Source of the DNA: Montifringilla adamsi
Taxonomy: Eukaryota > Chordata > Aves > Passeriformes > Passeridae
Length of the DNA stretch: 64,000 nucleotides
Direction of reading: 5' to 3'
NCBI GenBank assembly: GCA_017590115.1
Contig: JAGGNK010013003.1
Location: 3,034,431 to 3,098,430, forward strand
Shown here: piece after piece, positions 25,801 to 39,328 of the stretch
Position numbering within the stretch: position 1 is the stretch's first letter
How the letters are laid out: each line of letters opens with the position of its first letter
Position numbers and translations under genes: made by a program
Notes under the pieces: generated by a model
Seen by the model: the letters and a program-made list of their open reading frames with translations, nothing else
What the model was told of the DNA's origin: nothing
Database searches by the model: none

Positions 25801-28544
25801 TAGTGCATTTTGAATGTTGTCTGATATGCTACAGCTTGTTCTGCTTCCTGGGACAATCACAAAGGTGCATTTCAGCGCAATCTGTTGTTGTATAAAGCAA
25901 TACAACCATAGGATGTATAGGATGTTTTGGTTGTTTTTGTTTCTTTTTCAGTTTTGGAGGGGGTTTATTATTTTTTTGAGGTTGCTACCACAGATCATGA
26001 TGCCAGGACAGGCTGCTGTGGTCTATGACTGGCTTCATGCACTCTTGAAATGGTTTCTGCTTGGACTATCTTGTGCACTCTCAGGAGCAAACCCATTCTT
26101 CCTTTTTAAAATCCCGGAGGGAGCACAGACAATCACCATGCATGTCAAGCTAAAGTTAATTCTATTCCCTGTTCATGTGTTTTATTTCACCTCTGAGTTT
26201 GTCACCTTCAGCTCCCAGCTTTCTGACTAAGGTGTTTTCCTCCCTGCCTGACTAAACAGCCCTACAGTATCAACCCTTTGTTCATGTATCATTTGGTGTA
26301 TTCTGCATCTACACCTCCCAGAGGAGGACATTCAGGTGCACAGCCAAATCCAGTAAGGCTTCCCTGAAAGTCAAATCCTGAAAGCTTAGGCTGCTTCCAG
26401 GACTGGATTTGGCTGGGTCAGTATTAATTTGCCCTCCAGTTCATTAATGCCCACAGGTACCAAATGTACAGAGGAGGAACCTTCTGTACCCCAAAAGTGT
26501 CATAATTCCTCAGGTATCAGCCAAAATCTCATGAGCACAACATCATCCTCACTTCTCACCTGGGTGGTGAGAAACCACAAGAGTTTCAAGATTTCTCCAA
26601 TGTCACTTGCCAGAAGAGAATCCTCCATCCTAATTGTCACTGCTCCACAGAAGAATTCCTCACTAAAAGGCAGTTTTCTTTGCTCTTTTCAGTATGCCAA
26701 ACCAGGTTATTCCCATCAGCCATCTTCAGCAATTGTCATATTCCCAATACTTGCGCTGCTTTAAACTTCACCCCTGTTACACACCCTTTGCTAAGCTAAT
26801 TCTGGAAAGAAAGGAAAGATTTCAGGCAGGAGACATGTCTTCCTGTTTCCAGGTCAGGTTTGGGGCACATCACTTACCTGGTTTTCATCCATAGATTGTA
26901 TAAACATTTGATTTTGTGTTATTTTTATTCCTAAGGAGAAAACTATGCAGAATTAATGTAAGTCTTATCAAAGTTTAATTACCTTGCCATTAAATTATCA
27001 ATGCTTTCAAATCAATATTAAGAGACTCCTTTGTCCAGGGCAGATGCCAGACTGATTGGTCAAGAACTACCAAGAACAGTCTCTTCAACACATTTAAATG
27101 TTGCAAACTTGTTTTCTTTCACTTCAGGGAAGTTTGTCATGACTTTGAAAATTATCAATGACCCTGGAAGGATTTTTGCAAATTATTTAGATCCATAGAA
27201 TACAGAATATTAATAGTTGCTGCTGAGGAACCTTTTGACCTGCTCCTCTCCTGTAAGGGACAGGGCTCCAGAACCCATTTGAAGACAGACTCAATAAAGC
27301 ACAGGGATCCATGCATGTAATGCTGTGTGAGCCCATGAGAAACTGGACTGAAGAGCTGTAAGTCAAGTTTTTATTGACATTCTTTTAGGCCCCTGCTATT
27401 CCCTAAGGAGTGCCAAGGGATGAGCTGGGTGCTTATGGAGCGAGTTATGCTTCACTGAACTTCTTACATTATGTAAACAAGCAGAGAACCAAAGAGAAGT
27501 CCAGACTAGTTTTTGTAGACATTTATTGAATATTTATAACCAGTTCTGAGTTATCATTATTTTTTTTTCCTAAATACAGTTCATTTGGCCAATAATAGTT
27601 TCAGCTTTGAGAAACTGGCAAGCTCTGAATGTGATTCATCTCTGAGGAATCAGTCTTTTGGCAACAGGTTATGCCATTTTTAGAGCAATTTGGCACTTCT
27701 CAAACTTTCCTCACTTGCTGCTTCCTGATTATCCTCTTTACTACAGTAATAAAAACTTCCCCCTCAGGTGTCATTTATAGTAACTCAATAGAATTAATAG
27801 AGTTAATGCCTGTGAGTAAGCAAACATTCTCTGTTTTGTTAGCCATGAAGCAGAATAATTTTCATTACAGCACATGAAAGAATTTTGTTCAACTTCTTTG
27901 ACAAGTCCATGGGGCTGCTCTGAATTTGTAGTTCTCTGGCTCTACCATCCACTTCCCATCCACTCAGAAAACCTGAAGGAGGGTGTAACAAGGTTTTCAG
28001 AATGGAATAACGTAACTTTTATTCAGCACATCCTGTTAGGTGATTTGGTTTCAGTACAGCCATTGGGACCCTGGGATTCAAGAAGTAGTCAGCATTCCTC
28101 CACTGCTGCTGGGCCTGCAGTCAGTCAAGTGGCCAATTCTACCATGGGTAAAGATTTCTAAGTGATAGAGCATTCAGTCTCTTAGCAAAAAACCCTTGAT
28201 TTCATTGTGATGGGTTATGACACAATGCTGATCAGCAACATAAGCACCATGGACAGAGCACTTTTTTTAAAAACAAACCCTATTTTACTGAGAATTTCAC
28301 CTGTGGTAATGCCAACATGGATGATAAGACAACTGTCCCCAGTCTCCTGAGTAGGAAGGGTGAGGGTGAGTTGCTCTCTGACTGATAATGAGAATTATTT
28401 ATGAAAGTCCTTCCAGTAGTGACTTCAGATAATTTGCTTGAATCTCGAACCAGTGGATTGTCACACCCAGGCAGACGCATCAATGAGATCCTGGACCAAC
28501 CAGGGAACTAAAAATTGACTTTCATCCTTGTATCTCCCTCACTG

Positions 28545-28700
28545 CTTAATGATTGCTTATTTAGTTTGTAGATTGTATGCAAAGGTGTAATTTAATAAAA
28601 CTCAATCTAGCACTGAATTGTAAATTAACTATGTGGATTATTTAAATGCCCCTTTATTTTTTAGCTGATGATCTTTCTTAAAGTCATGCTGGATATGATG
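28545..28700. promoter_or_regulatory. Possible conserved noncoding element
   Basis: AT-core-rich but non-repetitive stretch with TTTAATAAAACTC, GTAAATTAACTATG, GATTATTTAAATGCC and TTTTTTAGCTGATGATC. AATAAA and TTTATT also occur by chance here, so a polyadenylation site cannot be inferred. Low confidence without alignment. Confidence 0.22.
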
Positions 28701-29280
28701 CTAATGCTGGTTATAGACCCAGTACACATGTCAAGCACACGTGTTTGTGGGATACAGGGGTATTTTTAACAGTGTTTCATGGAGATTTGGGATATTTTGA
28801 ATTCTACAGACCTCAAACTTTCTCCCAGCTATCTCACAGCAGAGTAGAAAGAGAGTTAATTAATTAGGTTCACTGTGAAGTGAATCAGAGCATGATTTGT
28901 TGAGGAGGCCTCAATGTTTTAAGAGTGCACACCTGAAATGGTGCCTACAGTAAGTTAGTAGATGCACAGAAAGGAAAACACAATGTAAAAACAAAATGTG
29001 CAGTAGCATTTTTTACTGCTCACTGGGTTTAGGAATTTAGTCTCTGTTTTCTAACATGACAGGAGGATTCTTGAAGAGACAAAAGTGTTACAGATGAGAA
29101 CTACATAAATATCTGCTTCTTAAGGCTGCCCTTGACAATAGACACTCAGTAGGTATAGAATACTTGCCCTCACCTTACATCTTGGGGTTTTCCCCTCTTT
29201 CCTTCCCCTCTAAAATCTTTTTATCTTGTCCAATGATTTTTCTCACTTTCAATCTCCCTATTCCCTCCCACATCATGCAG

Positions 29281-29302
29281 GGATGGGATGGGATGGGATT
29301 GG
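29281..29302. repeat. (GGGAT)n short tandem repeat
   Basis: About four imperfect GGATG/GGGAT units ending GGGATTGG. Short pentanucleotide array in unique sequence. Confidence 0.8.
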
Positions 29303-30993
29303 AGAAGAACTGAAGTGAGTAAGCAACCCTATGGGTGCCAGGGTCAAAAGGTGATATTGTATCTTCAAGCCTTTTTCACCTTAAACAATTTATGTACTTC
29401 TCTTTAAATATTGCTTGAAATCAGTAATATCTCTAAAGTCAGAATTAATTTGGAAGCCAGGTGGCAATATTCAGATTGTAAATGGTAATGACAGACAGCA
29501 TTAGCTACTATTCTATTTTTATTTTTTTTTTTTAAGTCTGGTCAGAATTTAGCTCGAGGCAAGACTTGCTTCACATATGAAGCAAGAATATCTACAAAGT
29601 TCATTCACTCACAAATTTTCACCCAGCTCTCAGTCTGGTTTAGAAAACATCGTGCATCAAAAGACAATAAAGTCTAGACTTAACAAAAGGGCTGTAAAAA
29701 TGGAGGTGGCAAGTAAACAGTGACTCAAAATTTACACCAGTCTCAGAGATCTTCATACATCTGAATTTAATAAAAGTGTTGAGATTGACTTCTGAGGTTA
29801 ATACAATTAATCCTTAATAAGAAGACAATAAAAAAATCAATGAATGCAAACTGAGTGATTACACATTTCCATAGGCTAGTTAAATTGGAATGTACTAACT
29901 TTACCAGGATGCAAATTTTGTAAATATGCCCACCTAAAGGAAAAAAAGGAGCTGCAGATTAATATTTGAAAGCTGCGCTAGGTATGGAAAATAACTGTTT
30001 CCTAGAGCTCTCCCATACATGCAGTGGTATGGATTCTGTCCTCTTCTAATTTTGGAAGACAAGGGAATATCCTATTGGTTTTTAATTCTTTTACTTCATT
30101 AGCAAAATTCAATCTCAAGAGAAGCAGAATGAGGCCTGTAAGAGCAGAGAGTCTAAAGGACAGGAAAAATGTAACAAAGATGTACCATGGACAGAAATTA
30201 TTACAGACTAAATTGGGGAGATTCTTTTTTTGCTTTGCTGCAGGCATTTGATAACAAGAAACATTCTCAGCAAGACAGATGGGACTGAATATCTGAGTTC
30301 AGGAAAGGCAGAAATATGTTTCAGGAGGCTGTAAGGGACAATACAAAATAAAGACATTTGCCACCAGTTCACTGAAGCTCAAAAAAAAGGAAAAATGCCC
30401 TACCATGCAACTTTCCTGTTGCTAGGAATCTGTTACTAGATTCTCCATGATTCTACATGTTTGGAAAGCTTAAATTACCACTTAATTTCTCTATGACTGT
30501 AGCCTTCCACTGAAAACAAGCCAATATTTACTTCATCTTCCTCTCTTTCCTCATGGCAATGTTTTTTTGAGCAAGGGGCACACAGATCATTGCCTTAGCT
30601 CTGCTCCTGTTCCTTGGTGCCCAAAATTTTCTGACAAACTTCATCTCCAGGGAGAGGAGGTAGATTTAAAAGCCAGGCCTACCTAACACCTACGAGCATC
30701 ACTTTGAATCCTTATGGAAGCCTCCCAGGAAATCTTGCTGTTTCATGAGATAGACAGTAAATGTCACTGATAACATTTTCCCCTACCTACAAGCAACATC
30801 CATTCTGTTTCTTGGTGGTCTGCTAATCAGAGATGTCTTCAGGATCAAAAACTTTAATGGCTCTGAGCATCATGCACTTAAAATTCTCTGGAGAAGCAAT
30901 ACCCTAAGCAGCTCAAAATGCACAGGGATCAGATTTGCAGAGCAAAAAGTGTACAGTGACATTTAAAGTAAACACATTTTAGGCATATATTGC

Positions 30994-31019
30994 AACTGCT
31001 GCAACTGATTGCAGCAGTT
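30994..31019. repeat. Perfect 11-bp inverted repeat with 4-nt loop
   Basis: AACTGCTGCAA (30994-31004), loop CTGA, then TTGCAGCAGTT (31009-31019), its exact reverse complement. Pairing stops at the next base on each side. The single strand can fold as a short hairpin. It is too short to be a microRNA precursor and has no downstream U-run to suggest a terminator. Confidence 0.9.
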
Positions 31020-33678
31020 TTCAAAGAGCATTTAGTTCTTCCACTTTGCATATCTCTCTCAGTGTGTGTGGTGACTGTTGCATGCAGGTCTAGCAATTTA
31101 AAGAAGCAGAAAAATCAGGTCTGATTTGATGTGACATCCACTACCCTCACCCACCCTCCAGTCAAAGTGGCAAAGATCTGAGCTGAACTGGGGAGTGGAA
31201 GCAGGCTGAGTCAGCACTTCACCTGACACACCCCAGCTTTCCCTGGTGTTTCTCTGCACTGTACAAGAATCATAAAAGTACCACAAGCGTGAAGATATTC
31301 TATGTAATTCTAAGATACTACAATTAAATTGCATAAAATTCACATAAAAATGATCTCCTCACTTTGTTTACTTGGCCAACTGTTTGTTCATAACAATGTA
31401 GATTGAAGATTGCTCTAAAAGCATTTAAAAATGTTGATTGTTTCAGTTTTGTTTAGAAGCAAAATTACACCCCATTAAATTTCTCTTTGATGTTCTGGCT
31501 GGGTCAGTACATGCTGTCCCTTATTTTCAAAACAAGGACATTTATCTGTAGGCACAAATCAATAATGAGCATTAAAGATAAAATACTGCAGAAACAATCA
31601 TGTAAATTATTGCAACATCAAAGTAAGGCTCAGCATGACATCTAGCTTTTGGTGCCTGGTGTGCAGGGAGGAAACCACAACTATATTTTAAATGACTGCT
31701 GAAGATCATTTTATTCAGCAGGAAACTTAAGGGAAGTCTAGAGGGAAATGCTGAGCAAAGCCACTGTAGTCTGAGCCACTAAGGAGAGATATTTAAGAAT
31801 ATTCCCCAAAGACCAGAAGCTTGGAAGCCCTCTTTCAAATTTTTGAGCACTTTCCTTTAAGACAAAAGAAAAGTGTGCCTACCTTTTCTTTAGCTTACTT
31901 ATGGTAAAGCCATGCCACTCTTTATCCCATTGCCCATTTCCTCATGTGTCTTAATTAGTCCTTCCTTCAGACTTCGTTCTAAGCCCTGTATGCAGCTGAG
32001 GTGAGATTAATGGCCTGTCCTTTCCCACATCACTTCTGCTCCCTTCCTAAATAAAGGTTCTGCATTTGCTATTCAATAGTCATATCCATTCTCCCCAAAG
32101 GTTTATTAAAGATGCTCAGCCACAGTCCTGCAGTTTCATGTGCCAGCTCTTTCAGCACTGTGTGATGGAAATTAGCTGGTCTCCTGACTTGATAGGATTA
32201 AGTTCTTTGTGCTCTCATCTAGAAAGTGGTAATTTCTGTTTCTATAACCTCACAGCTGCTTGCCTTTGCTCAATGGTCACCATCCTAGGACTGCTCAATC
32301 CCAGCACAAACCATTCAGTTCAACTTTGATTCTTCATGACTTCATGACTTTTCAGTTCATGCTTTGATTATGCTTCCCTCTCCTTCATCATAGAGCAAAC
32401 TAGTCAGTCATTGCTCTTTTTGGTTTCTAAGGCTGAAGAATATTTTCCCATTTCCTATTAATATTTCTTTCAAGGTCTCTCTCAGTCTGGCTTGTGGAAA
32501 TTGTCATTTTATTCCTGTATTCCTTGACTTCTTGTCAAATCTGGCTTATGGAGAGAATTTTCTCCCTTTTGCTGTGTAAGAATTGTTGTCAAATCTTTAC
32601 TTTCATTCTTTGGAGTTTAAATCCCCACTGGTGTTGTTGGACATTATAACCAAGCACTAAGAAAAAGTGGAGTAATACAGGAGCAAATAATGAAACCTAG
32701 GCATTTGTGGCATGACATCAGAACACACTAAAGGGGTACCTGGAGTGGCTCTTGCCAGGTGAAAAGAAGAAACCACAAAGACTGACAGATTTGACAACAC
32801 AAAAGAAATCCCCAAGATCCCAGGCATAACATGGTTTATGTATGTAAGACTTCCCTCTTTCAGCCATTCATATCCAGAAAAGCTCCACAGAAGTCAAAGG
32901 AATCCCTTTCTATTAACTATGGAGTAATACAGAAGGGAATGCTGAAAGGAAAGGAAAACCAGTCAGAGCAGCCTCATCCTGCCTTGAGGCCACTGACAGC
33001 CCCCTTTAAGTGGATCACCTGCAAGCAGAGACTAGAATTGTAGAAATAGATAATCCCCCTCTGTTCAGCTACAGTAGCCCAACATATTTAATGCAACTCA
33101 AAGAACATTGAGAGGTGTATGGTTTATTACTCTGTTAAAGTTATGCACCACAGACTCTGGGGGAAAAAGCCACTGGGTAAATCTCACAAATTCATTTAAG
33201 CCTTTCCTGTAGATCCTTGGCAATTTTCAGGTCCCTCATTAATTCTGCTCACAAATCAAAGTAAACCCATTGTAAATAGCAGTGCAGATCCCATTCAAAT
33301 GTAGTTCTGGAGTCAGACCAGAAATCACCAAACTGTCCATTTGAATTCAAGGGAGAGGATAAGCAACAGCTACCATCTGGCTGAAGAGGAGCTGATTTTT
33401 ATTGACAGGAATGACATGAAGTATTATAGAATACCTGAGTATAAGAGAACTGAGAGAAGATTTCTCTCTGGGTGTGCTGTTCTGACAGCTCTCTGAAAGT
33501 GGCACTAAATGCCAAAGTCAACTGAAGAATATTCATCCTCACTAGGAATAACAGCAGAAAAGTTGTGCACAACGGACTTTGCCATTAAAAAAAGAAAGAA
33601 TTATCTCCAAGTGTCCGTGTCACTCTCAGTTAGCAATAAATCCAGCTGACCTCATCTTGGGAGTAGAAATAACTGTGG
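31020..33678. other. Unique noncoding sequence
   Basis: No gene, transposon or structured repeat is recognisable. Open frames are below 90 codons and unremarkable. This block lies 3' (minus-strand sense) of the exon candidate at 33679-33990. The nearest minus-strand AATAAA (plus-strand TTTATT) is near 33397, about 280 bases beyond the candidate's stop, a position that would fit a polyadenylation signal but is common by chance in AT-rich DNA. Confidence 0.5.
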
Positions 33679-33990
33679 CTACAAAGGAGTACTAAAATAC
33701 AGCACTCTGACTGCATGCTGGGCTGGATGGAAGTGGATGAATCTGGCTTGCTGAACCTGCTGCTGGAAACAGGCTTTGTAATCTGAATCCCACTTTCCTA
33801 AAAAACCATCCCTCCTCTCCTGATGTGTGCAGTCCCAGTACAGCTTTTCAGGTGGCTCTTCCCAAGGTTCTTCAAGTCTCCCAAACTGGGTGGTGTACTC
33901 TTTGCTACCTTCCCTGTGGTTTTGCCACTGGTAGTGTTCAGACACTGGGGGCCTCTGTAAGCACACACTGACCTGAGTCACATCATCCAC
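33679..33990 (-). CDS. Candidate coding exon or pseudogene fragment, unknown product
   Basis: This is the only open frame with protein-like composition. It is rich in W, Y, Q, E, R and P with little low complexity, for example SEHYQWQNHREGSKEY followed later by EEPWEEPPEKLYWDC and FLGKWDSDYK. A possible acceptor (CTTACAG then AGG, exon from 33954) and donor (CAG then GTTCAG, after 33757) would bound a 198-base, 66-codon exon with phase 0 at both ends. Beyond the donor the frame runs on to a stop at 33679 with less convincing sequence. The acceptor has a poor pyrimidine tract, and the frame begins with GTG, not ATG, so it is not a full gene. I do not recognise the family. It may be an exon of a longer minus-strand gene, a decayed exon, or chance. 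No partner exon was found. Confidence 0.35.
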   Translation of the reverse strand: MDDVTQVSVCLQRPPVSEHYQWQNHREGSKEYTTQFGRLEEPWEEPPEKLYWDCTHQERRDGFLGKWDSDYKACFQQQVQQARFIHFHPAQHAVRVLYFSTPL

Positions 33991-34408
33991 CTCGATCCAG
34001 CTCTCTTTTCAAAACTTTGTTTCCAAAATCAATTCATTACTGAAATGACAGAAAATAAGAATGGTATGGAAGAGGATCACAAGGAGCAAACATAGCTGCA
34101 GATTTTTGAGGTTTTAATACAATACAGGTATTTAGCAGCAGACAACCAACAGTTTTAAAAAGCTTTATCCAATACTGCTCTTCTTACCTGAACATCAGGA
34201 AGGTTCTCTCAGGCTCTCTCACTGTGAATAGCACTAATTCCTCTGCACCAGTACCACCAACTCCTCCACCACCATGATAACTATTTCTTCTTCAGTCTCA
34301 CCTACTGCTATTTGCCTAGTTAACACTTCTCCTTTTCTTCATCTCCTAATCTGGCAACCCCAGATGATCCTCATAATCCCCTTTTTGCCTCCTCAGAATT
34401 TCTGAAGG

Positions 34409-34423
34409 AAAAAAAAAAAAAAA
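34409..34423. repeat. A15 homopolymer
   Basis: Run of fifteen A about 150 bases before the antisense CR1 fragment. It is not the tail of that element, since CR1 ends in short octamer-type repeats rather than poly(A). Confidence 0.8.
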
Positions 34424-34574
34424 CCAAGATCAAGTGTCTGCTACAGGTTTATCCTCTCAGCATTCAGTTCATTAAGAAAACCTCTCCTTTCCCTTGAATT
34501 AAATCCCATGTTGCCATGGGTGTGGACTGCTTTCCTGCTGTTGTGTGTAGGTATCTATGTTTAACCAGAGCACA

Positions 34575-34765
34575 AATGGATCAGGTGGGCCTTCTGGGAT
34601 CCAGATTGCTCAAAGCTCCACCCAGCCTGGCTTTGAACACCTTCAGGGAGGGAGCATCCACAGCTTCTCTGGGCAATCTGTTCCAATGCCTTCCTACCCT
34701 CAAAACCATATCCCCTTGTTCTATCACCGTCTGTATAAAAATCACTCTCCCACTTTCAGGTGTTT
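34575..34765 (-). mobile_element. CR1 LINE 3' fragment (antisense)
   Basis: Ordered landmarks of the reverse-complemented CR1 end are present: GATTGCTCAAAGC, CCTGGCTTTGAACACCTTC, GCATCCACAGCTTCTCTGGG, CTGTTCCAATGCCTTCCTAC, ACCATATCCCCTTGTTCTAT and ATAAAAATCACTCTCCCACTT. They cover the last part of ORF2 and the 3' UTR. The terminal repeats and everything 5' are missing, so it is a dead, truncated copy. Open frames here are shadows of the element. Confidence 0.85.
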
Positions 34766-37700
34766 TATCACTATACCAGCTTTTCTGGTTTCTGTGATTT
34801 TATTTTTTCATTCCCTTTACTCAGATTATCCCTGAACAAACCATCTAACTCTTTTTGTTTTTGCAAGGGGTTTCCACCTCCAGGACAGCCCAGGTTAACA
34901 GTTGATAAGAAATGCAGATATCTTCACCTTGTCATCACCCCAAGGAACTGTGTACCTCATATTTGTTTCCTGGGAAATTCATATCTTGACCAGCTCCTCA
35001 GTGGTTCTTTGCCATGAAGGGAAGCACAAGTAAACCTAAAAAGAATTCCAAATCCCTCTTTCTCACAGGCCCTTTCTCTTTTTCTGATCATTATAACTCA
35101 CATTTCACTGGTTATTTAGGATGATAAAACCCTGCCTCATCTTCAATTCTGAGTGCACATCCAGGTTCTGTAGAGCTAGCTTGTGAAAAACTTTTTAGTG
35201 AAAAACATTTCTGTCTGGCCACTGTCATGCTGCTAAAATTCACTTTTAGACTCCCCCTTCCATATTGCTCACGTTATATCATTTAATTTGGCTTTTAAAA
35301 ATAAAAACAATGGTTCATAGCCATTTCAAACATGGCAGGAGGTATCCTATTCCTACCCAATTCCTTCAACTACACCTGCTTTTTCACTTTGTATTCCTCT
35401 ATGGGCTCCATCCTCTCTCACAAAAGTCATAAACTCATTTTCCTCCCTCACTTTTAAGGTATTTCATTAACTCTTTCCCAAAATCTTCCATTACCTATTA
35501 CCTAGGACTGTTTTCAGTCCTAACTGGGCTTACGACCTTTCTCACGATCATTTCTTTTCTGCGATTTTTGGAATTAGCATCTTTCCATTTGTCTTCCCTC
35601 TGTTCCTTATGACACCTTCACTCGAAACTGTGTATTCTCCTCAGCAGCAATATAAGCCAACCAAGTCAGACACTAAGATAAAGCACCAATTTCCTGTTTC
35701 CTCTCAGTCTCTGAGGCAGCTGCATCTGCTCACCTGTGGCCTCGAGCAGCAGCAACATCTTTACAAAAGAGGTCATTGAAGTCTATTATTTGCTTGTTGC
35801 TTTTGCCAATAACTGGGTGAAAAAAAAAAAACACCAAAAAAAAGCAGAGATGAAAATTAAGTCCAGCAGGAAAGTGCAGGTACAAACATTTGTGCTGAAA
35901 GGAACATTTGGACTACACATGCATTGCATGCTTTGAAATATCTGACAATTCACTAAATTCAGAGGAATCAAAGTGAAATGATTCCACTTCCTTGCCTGGA
36001 CCTCCTCTCTTTACAAGTCAGCAACTCCTGTATTAGTCTAACATGATGTAAATCTGTGTTGTTCTTACTTGGGTTTTGTCAACACACTCTGCCCGTGGAC
36101 CAGGGCCCCAAAGCTACAGGGCTATTCCCACACAGAACCACAAGGAGAACACATCCCCAGCTACATCTGGGTGTATCCTGAGCAGCACCACAAGCCATTG
36201 TTTTCAAAATCAACTCTCAAAAATAGACTGTCAAAAAAAAAAGGAGGGGAGGAAGAACTTCCTAAGTGAAGATCATTTTGCACGCCATCTGTGAAGTGCT
36301 AATTAAACACATCATTGTTTTTTGGCAGGATAAGATATTTCAGAATGATATCTGTAAGCCACCTGCCAGCTCTTACTCACATTCTTTACATCACCAGCAA
36401 GAGATCTTATACATTTTTTTTCCCCTTAGGTAAGAATCTGCAATATGCAAAAAAAGTTAAATTTTCTAAAACTGGCTTCTTAGCATATAACTGAAGTCAA
36501 GTGAATGGCAAAGGAATTATTTTGATTTGTTTAAAAATGTCATATTTTAAGTCATGGTTTTAATATTGCACGCAGGTATTAGGCAAGAATTTCAACAGGT
36601 GCTTTCTGCTATATTTTCTATATCTTTTATGTGATTTTCAAATAGAAGCAGCAAGGACTTCCCATGATAAAAATTAAGTATCATTAACAATTGCATTATG
36701 CAAACATCTTATTTTATGTTCCACTAATCCCAATCTTTATATTTTGTATTTCCTTAATAAGGCAAAGTATTGTTGGTTTGGGGTTTTTGAAGGTTTTATT
36801 CTCCCTATGAATCATTATTATTTTTATAAACATGAAAAGTACTGCCACAGTATTTACAGTTCTAACCAGAGATTAGCAGGTTGCAAGCTACTGTAAAGAT
36901 GCAAACCAGAAAAAGGAATTTCTCACACAAAGAGGGTAAAATTGTGTTTAAGAAATTTAAACCCACCCAGACAGAGGAGACTTTTTTGAACACTTTTTGA
37001 GGGATAACAGAGACAACAAGCAAATGTCTACTAAAGGTTCTTGATATGTGGCTTCTCCAGGATTATCCATGTAAATTCTGTCCTCATGCATGACATCTCT
37101 CAGGATATCTGAACAAATATGTATAGAAACACAAGTGACAAGAAAACTTTCAGGAAACCAGATTCAGCTTGGGATTGGTGGGGGAAAGAAAAGGGAAGAA
37201 ATAAATACCCCAAGCCATCTGACCTTTAACACACACAATCCAGTGGGATACTTTCTACTCCCTCCTTATGAACACAAGTTTCTACCTTTACCACCCTCAT
37301 TCCACCTGATGGAGTTCTTCTACTGTCAAGGATTATATTTATGTTGCCAGAGAAAAGATTGGCTATTTGATAACACAACAACAAACCTGATTTAGCTAGG
37401 ACATACAGTAAGAAATAGAGCTATATAGACATCATCTTAACACAGCTGGCTGAGTTCAACTGCAGTTGATAAAAAATACATTAACTTCATCTATGTCAAG
37501 GTAAGGATCACCTGATTCCAGCTGGGATTTCGACACAAAACAGCCATCTGGAATTGCTTCCACTATAAAAGCACACCATTATGGAGAAATGTATATATAT
37601 TATCATTGGACACACAGAGAGCTCATAGATGCCTTTGAAGAGAGCAATTATATCCAAGACAGGCAGAAAATATTCCTGGCAGATGGAGGAATTGGTGGAT

Positions 37701-39282
37701 AATTAATAGCTTGGGGTACACTCACAGTTCTCATCAAAAGGGCAAGAAGCTATATGGGAGAGGAGAGGACCACTCATATTCTGAAGTGGAAATGCTGGAG
37801 AACAACGTGTGGTTCTGTGGGGGAAAAGAGATGGGAGAAAAAGGGACTAAGCAAATAGAATTTCCTGTGTTGCCCCAGCCGGCCACATGAGGGGTCAAGC
37901 AGAAAATACCATGTATTTATGAAATAACATGCACATTACTTAATCAAGGCTTAATGAGATGAAAAAACATCAGCAGAGCTCATCAGCTGGATACCACTTC
38001 TTTCCACTAATGCATGCAGCGTTTTAGGACTGACATCTCATTAGAAATAACACTGCCCACTTCCCAGTCCATTATCACACAGAATCTAAATCACACAAAG
38101 AACACAAACATTCAGAGCTGGAATATCACATTGTGTTGTTTCTTTTTCAGAATATACTTTTTTAAGACGTCCTACAAGCATCTCAGTTTGAATTTCCGCT
38201 AATTTGTGTTCTATCCTCACCCCAGGCTGCCTCTCAATTCCAAGTCTATCGAGTCTAACACCAACAGAGCTGAGTCAGAAACAGCCTGTTGAATCCACAA
38301 CATACAGAAATAGGAATATTTAGGAGTGTGGACACCAAATCAAGTGGCCAATGTAAAAACATCATCCAGGCATTCAAGGCCTTGACACATAGAATAAGCA
38401 AGACCTCTCACAAGTAGAACACAACCCTATGGTTATTGTGCAAATGTTGTCATGCAGATTCAGTACTCCCCAAGTATTTCTCTATTGCACCAGTTACACA
38501 ATACCCTGAGCTGGATTTTTCCCTCTTTACTTATTTTGTTTTAAAATAAATACTCTTATGCTTTGTACAAAAGGTTTTACTTGCCAGTTACCATGTGGTT
38601 TTCACATGTGACACAAGTACTGCCTCAATGAGCTCCTTGGTATTGTTATCTTGTTATTGCAAGCAGGTATTTTACCATGCAGTCTCCAGCTGTTATTAAA
38701 TTTAAAGAGAGAAACAAGCCCCACTTTAACTGTCTGTTCCTTGGAAGGAGAAACTTGAGAAGATAATGAATGAAGAAACCTTTAAAGCTTTGAAAAGACA
38801 TGTAACACCATAAATCTTTTACTGCCTCTCCTCTTGTGTATGTGCCTTATTTCTTCATTTGCAAAGGTCACCTCTTGTAGAAGCTGAGACATCAAAACAA
38901 AGGTAATGACTGGAACAGAAGAGGTTGTAAATCCCACTTCGATTTTGGTTCTTCCCCATGCTACAGAGTTGAAAGCCTTAAAGCAATTGCTTGTCTATGA
39001 CCACTGAAGCCCACCCTCCTGAATATGCCTCTGGATTCCTGGAATTTGGACTGTGAACTATGCCACCTGATGGGAACTTTTCTATCTCTCTCCTTCTCTC
39101 TCCACCTCACATTTACTGTTAAATAAAATCCATACTATTGTCTTTGGCCAAATAGTCTTATTTGCACCTTAATTCAGGCAGAGGCATCTCTAATAATCAG
39201 ATTTTAACATACATTACTGCTACACCTTTTACATCTATAACCTCATGCTCTCTCATGCTATTTATTATATAAGTAATATAGA

Positions 39283-39328
39283 AAATCAGTGTATAATATA
39301 TAAACAATATTTGAAATCAGTGTATAAT
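39283..39328 (+). repeat. 15-bp direct repeat, 31-bp spacing
   Basis: AAATCAGTGTATAAT occurs at 39283-39297 and again at 39314-39328, separated by AT-rich sequence. This is probably a small local duplication. Confidence 0.75.

Larger units (their letters stand above)
16001..30993. other. Unique noncoding sequence
   Basis: Roughly 15 kb without a supportable gene or named transposon. It contains simple repeats at 19115-19130, 19598-19618 and 29281-29302, and four stretches with conserved-element texture (near 18.4, 22.8, 25.6 and 28.6 kb) listed separately. The longest open frame, 25814-26230 (138 codons), is hydrophobic, carries phenylalanine and leucine runs from T-rich sequence, and shows no domain. 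Between 20950 and 24330 open frames are almost absent. Confidence 0.55.

Noticed and set aside
25814..26230. 138-codon hydrophobic plus-strand frame resembling a membrane protein
   Set aside because: The hydrophobicity follows from T-rich DNA; no conserved motif, signal peptide design or splice context.
33935..34040. An additional upstream exon (minus strand, after a TTTCAG acceptor near 34043)
   Set aside because: All three frames contain stop codons before the next possible donor.
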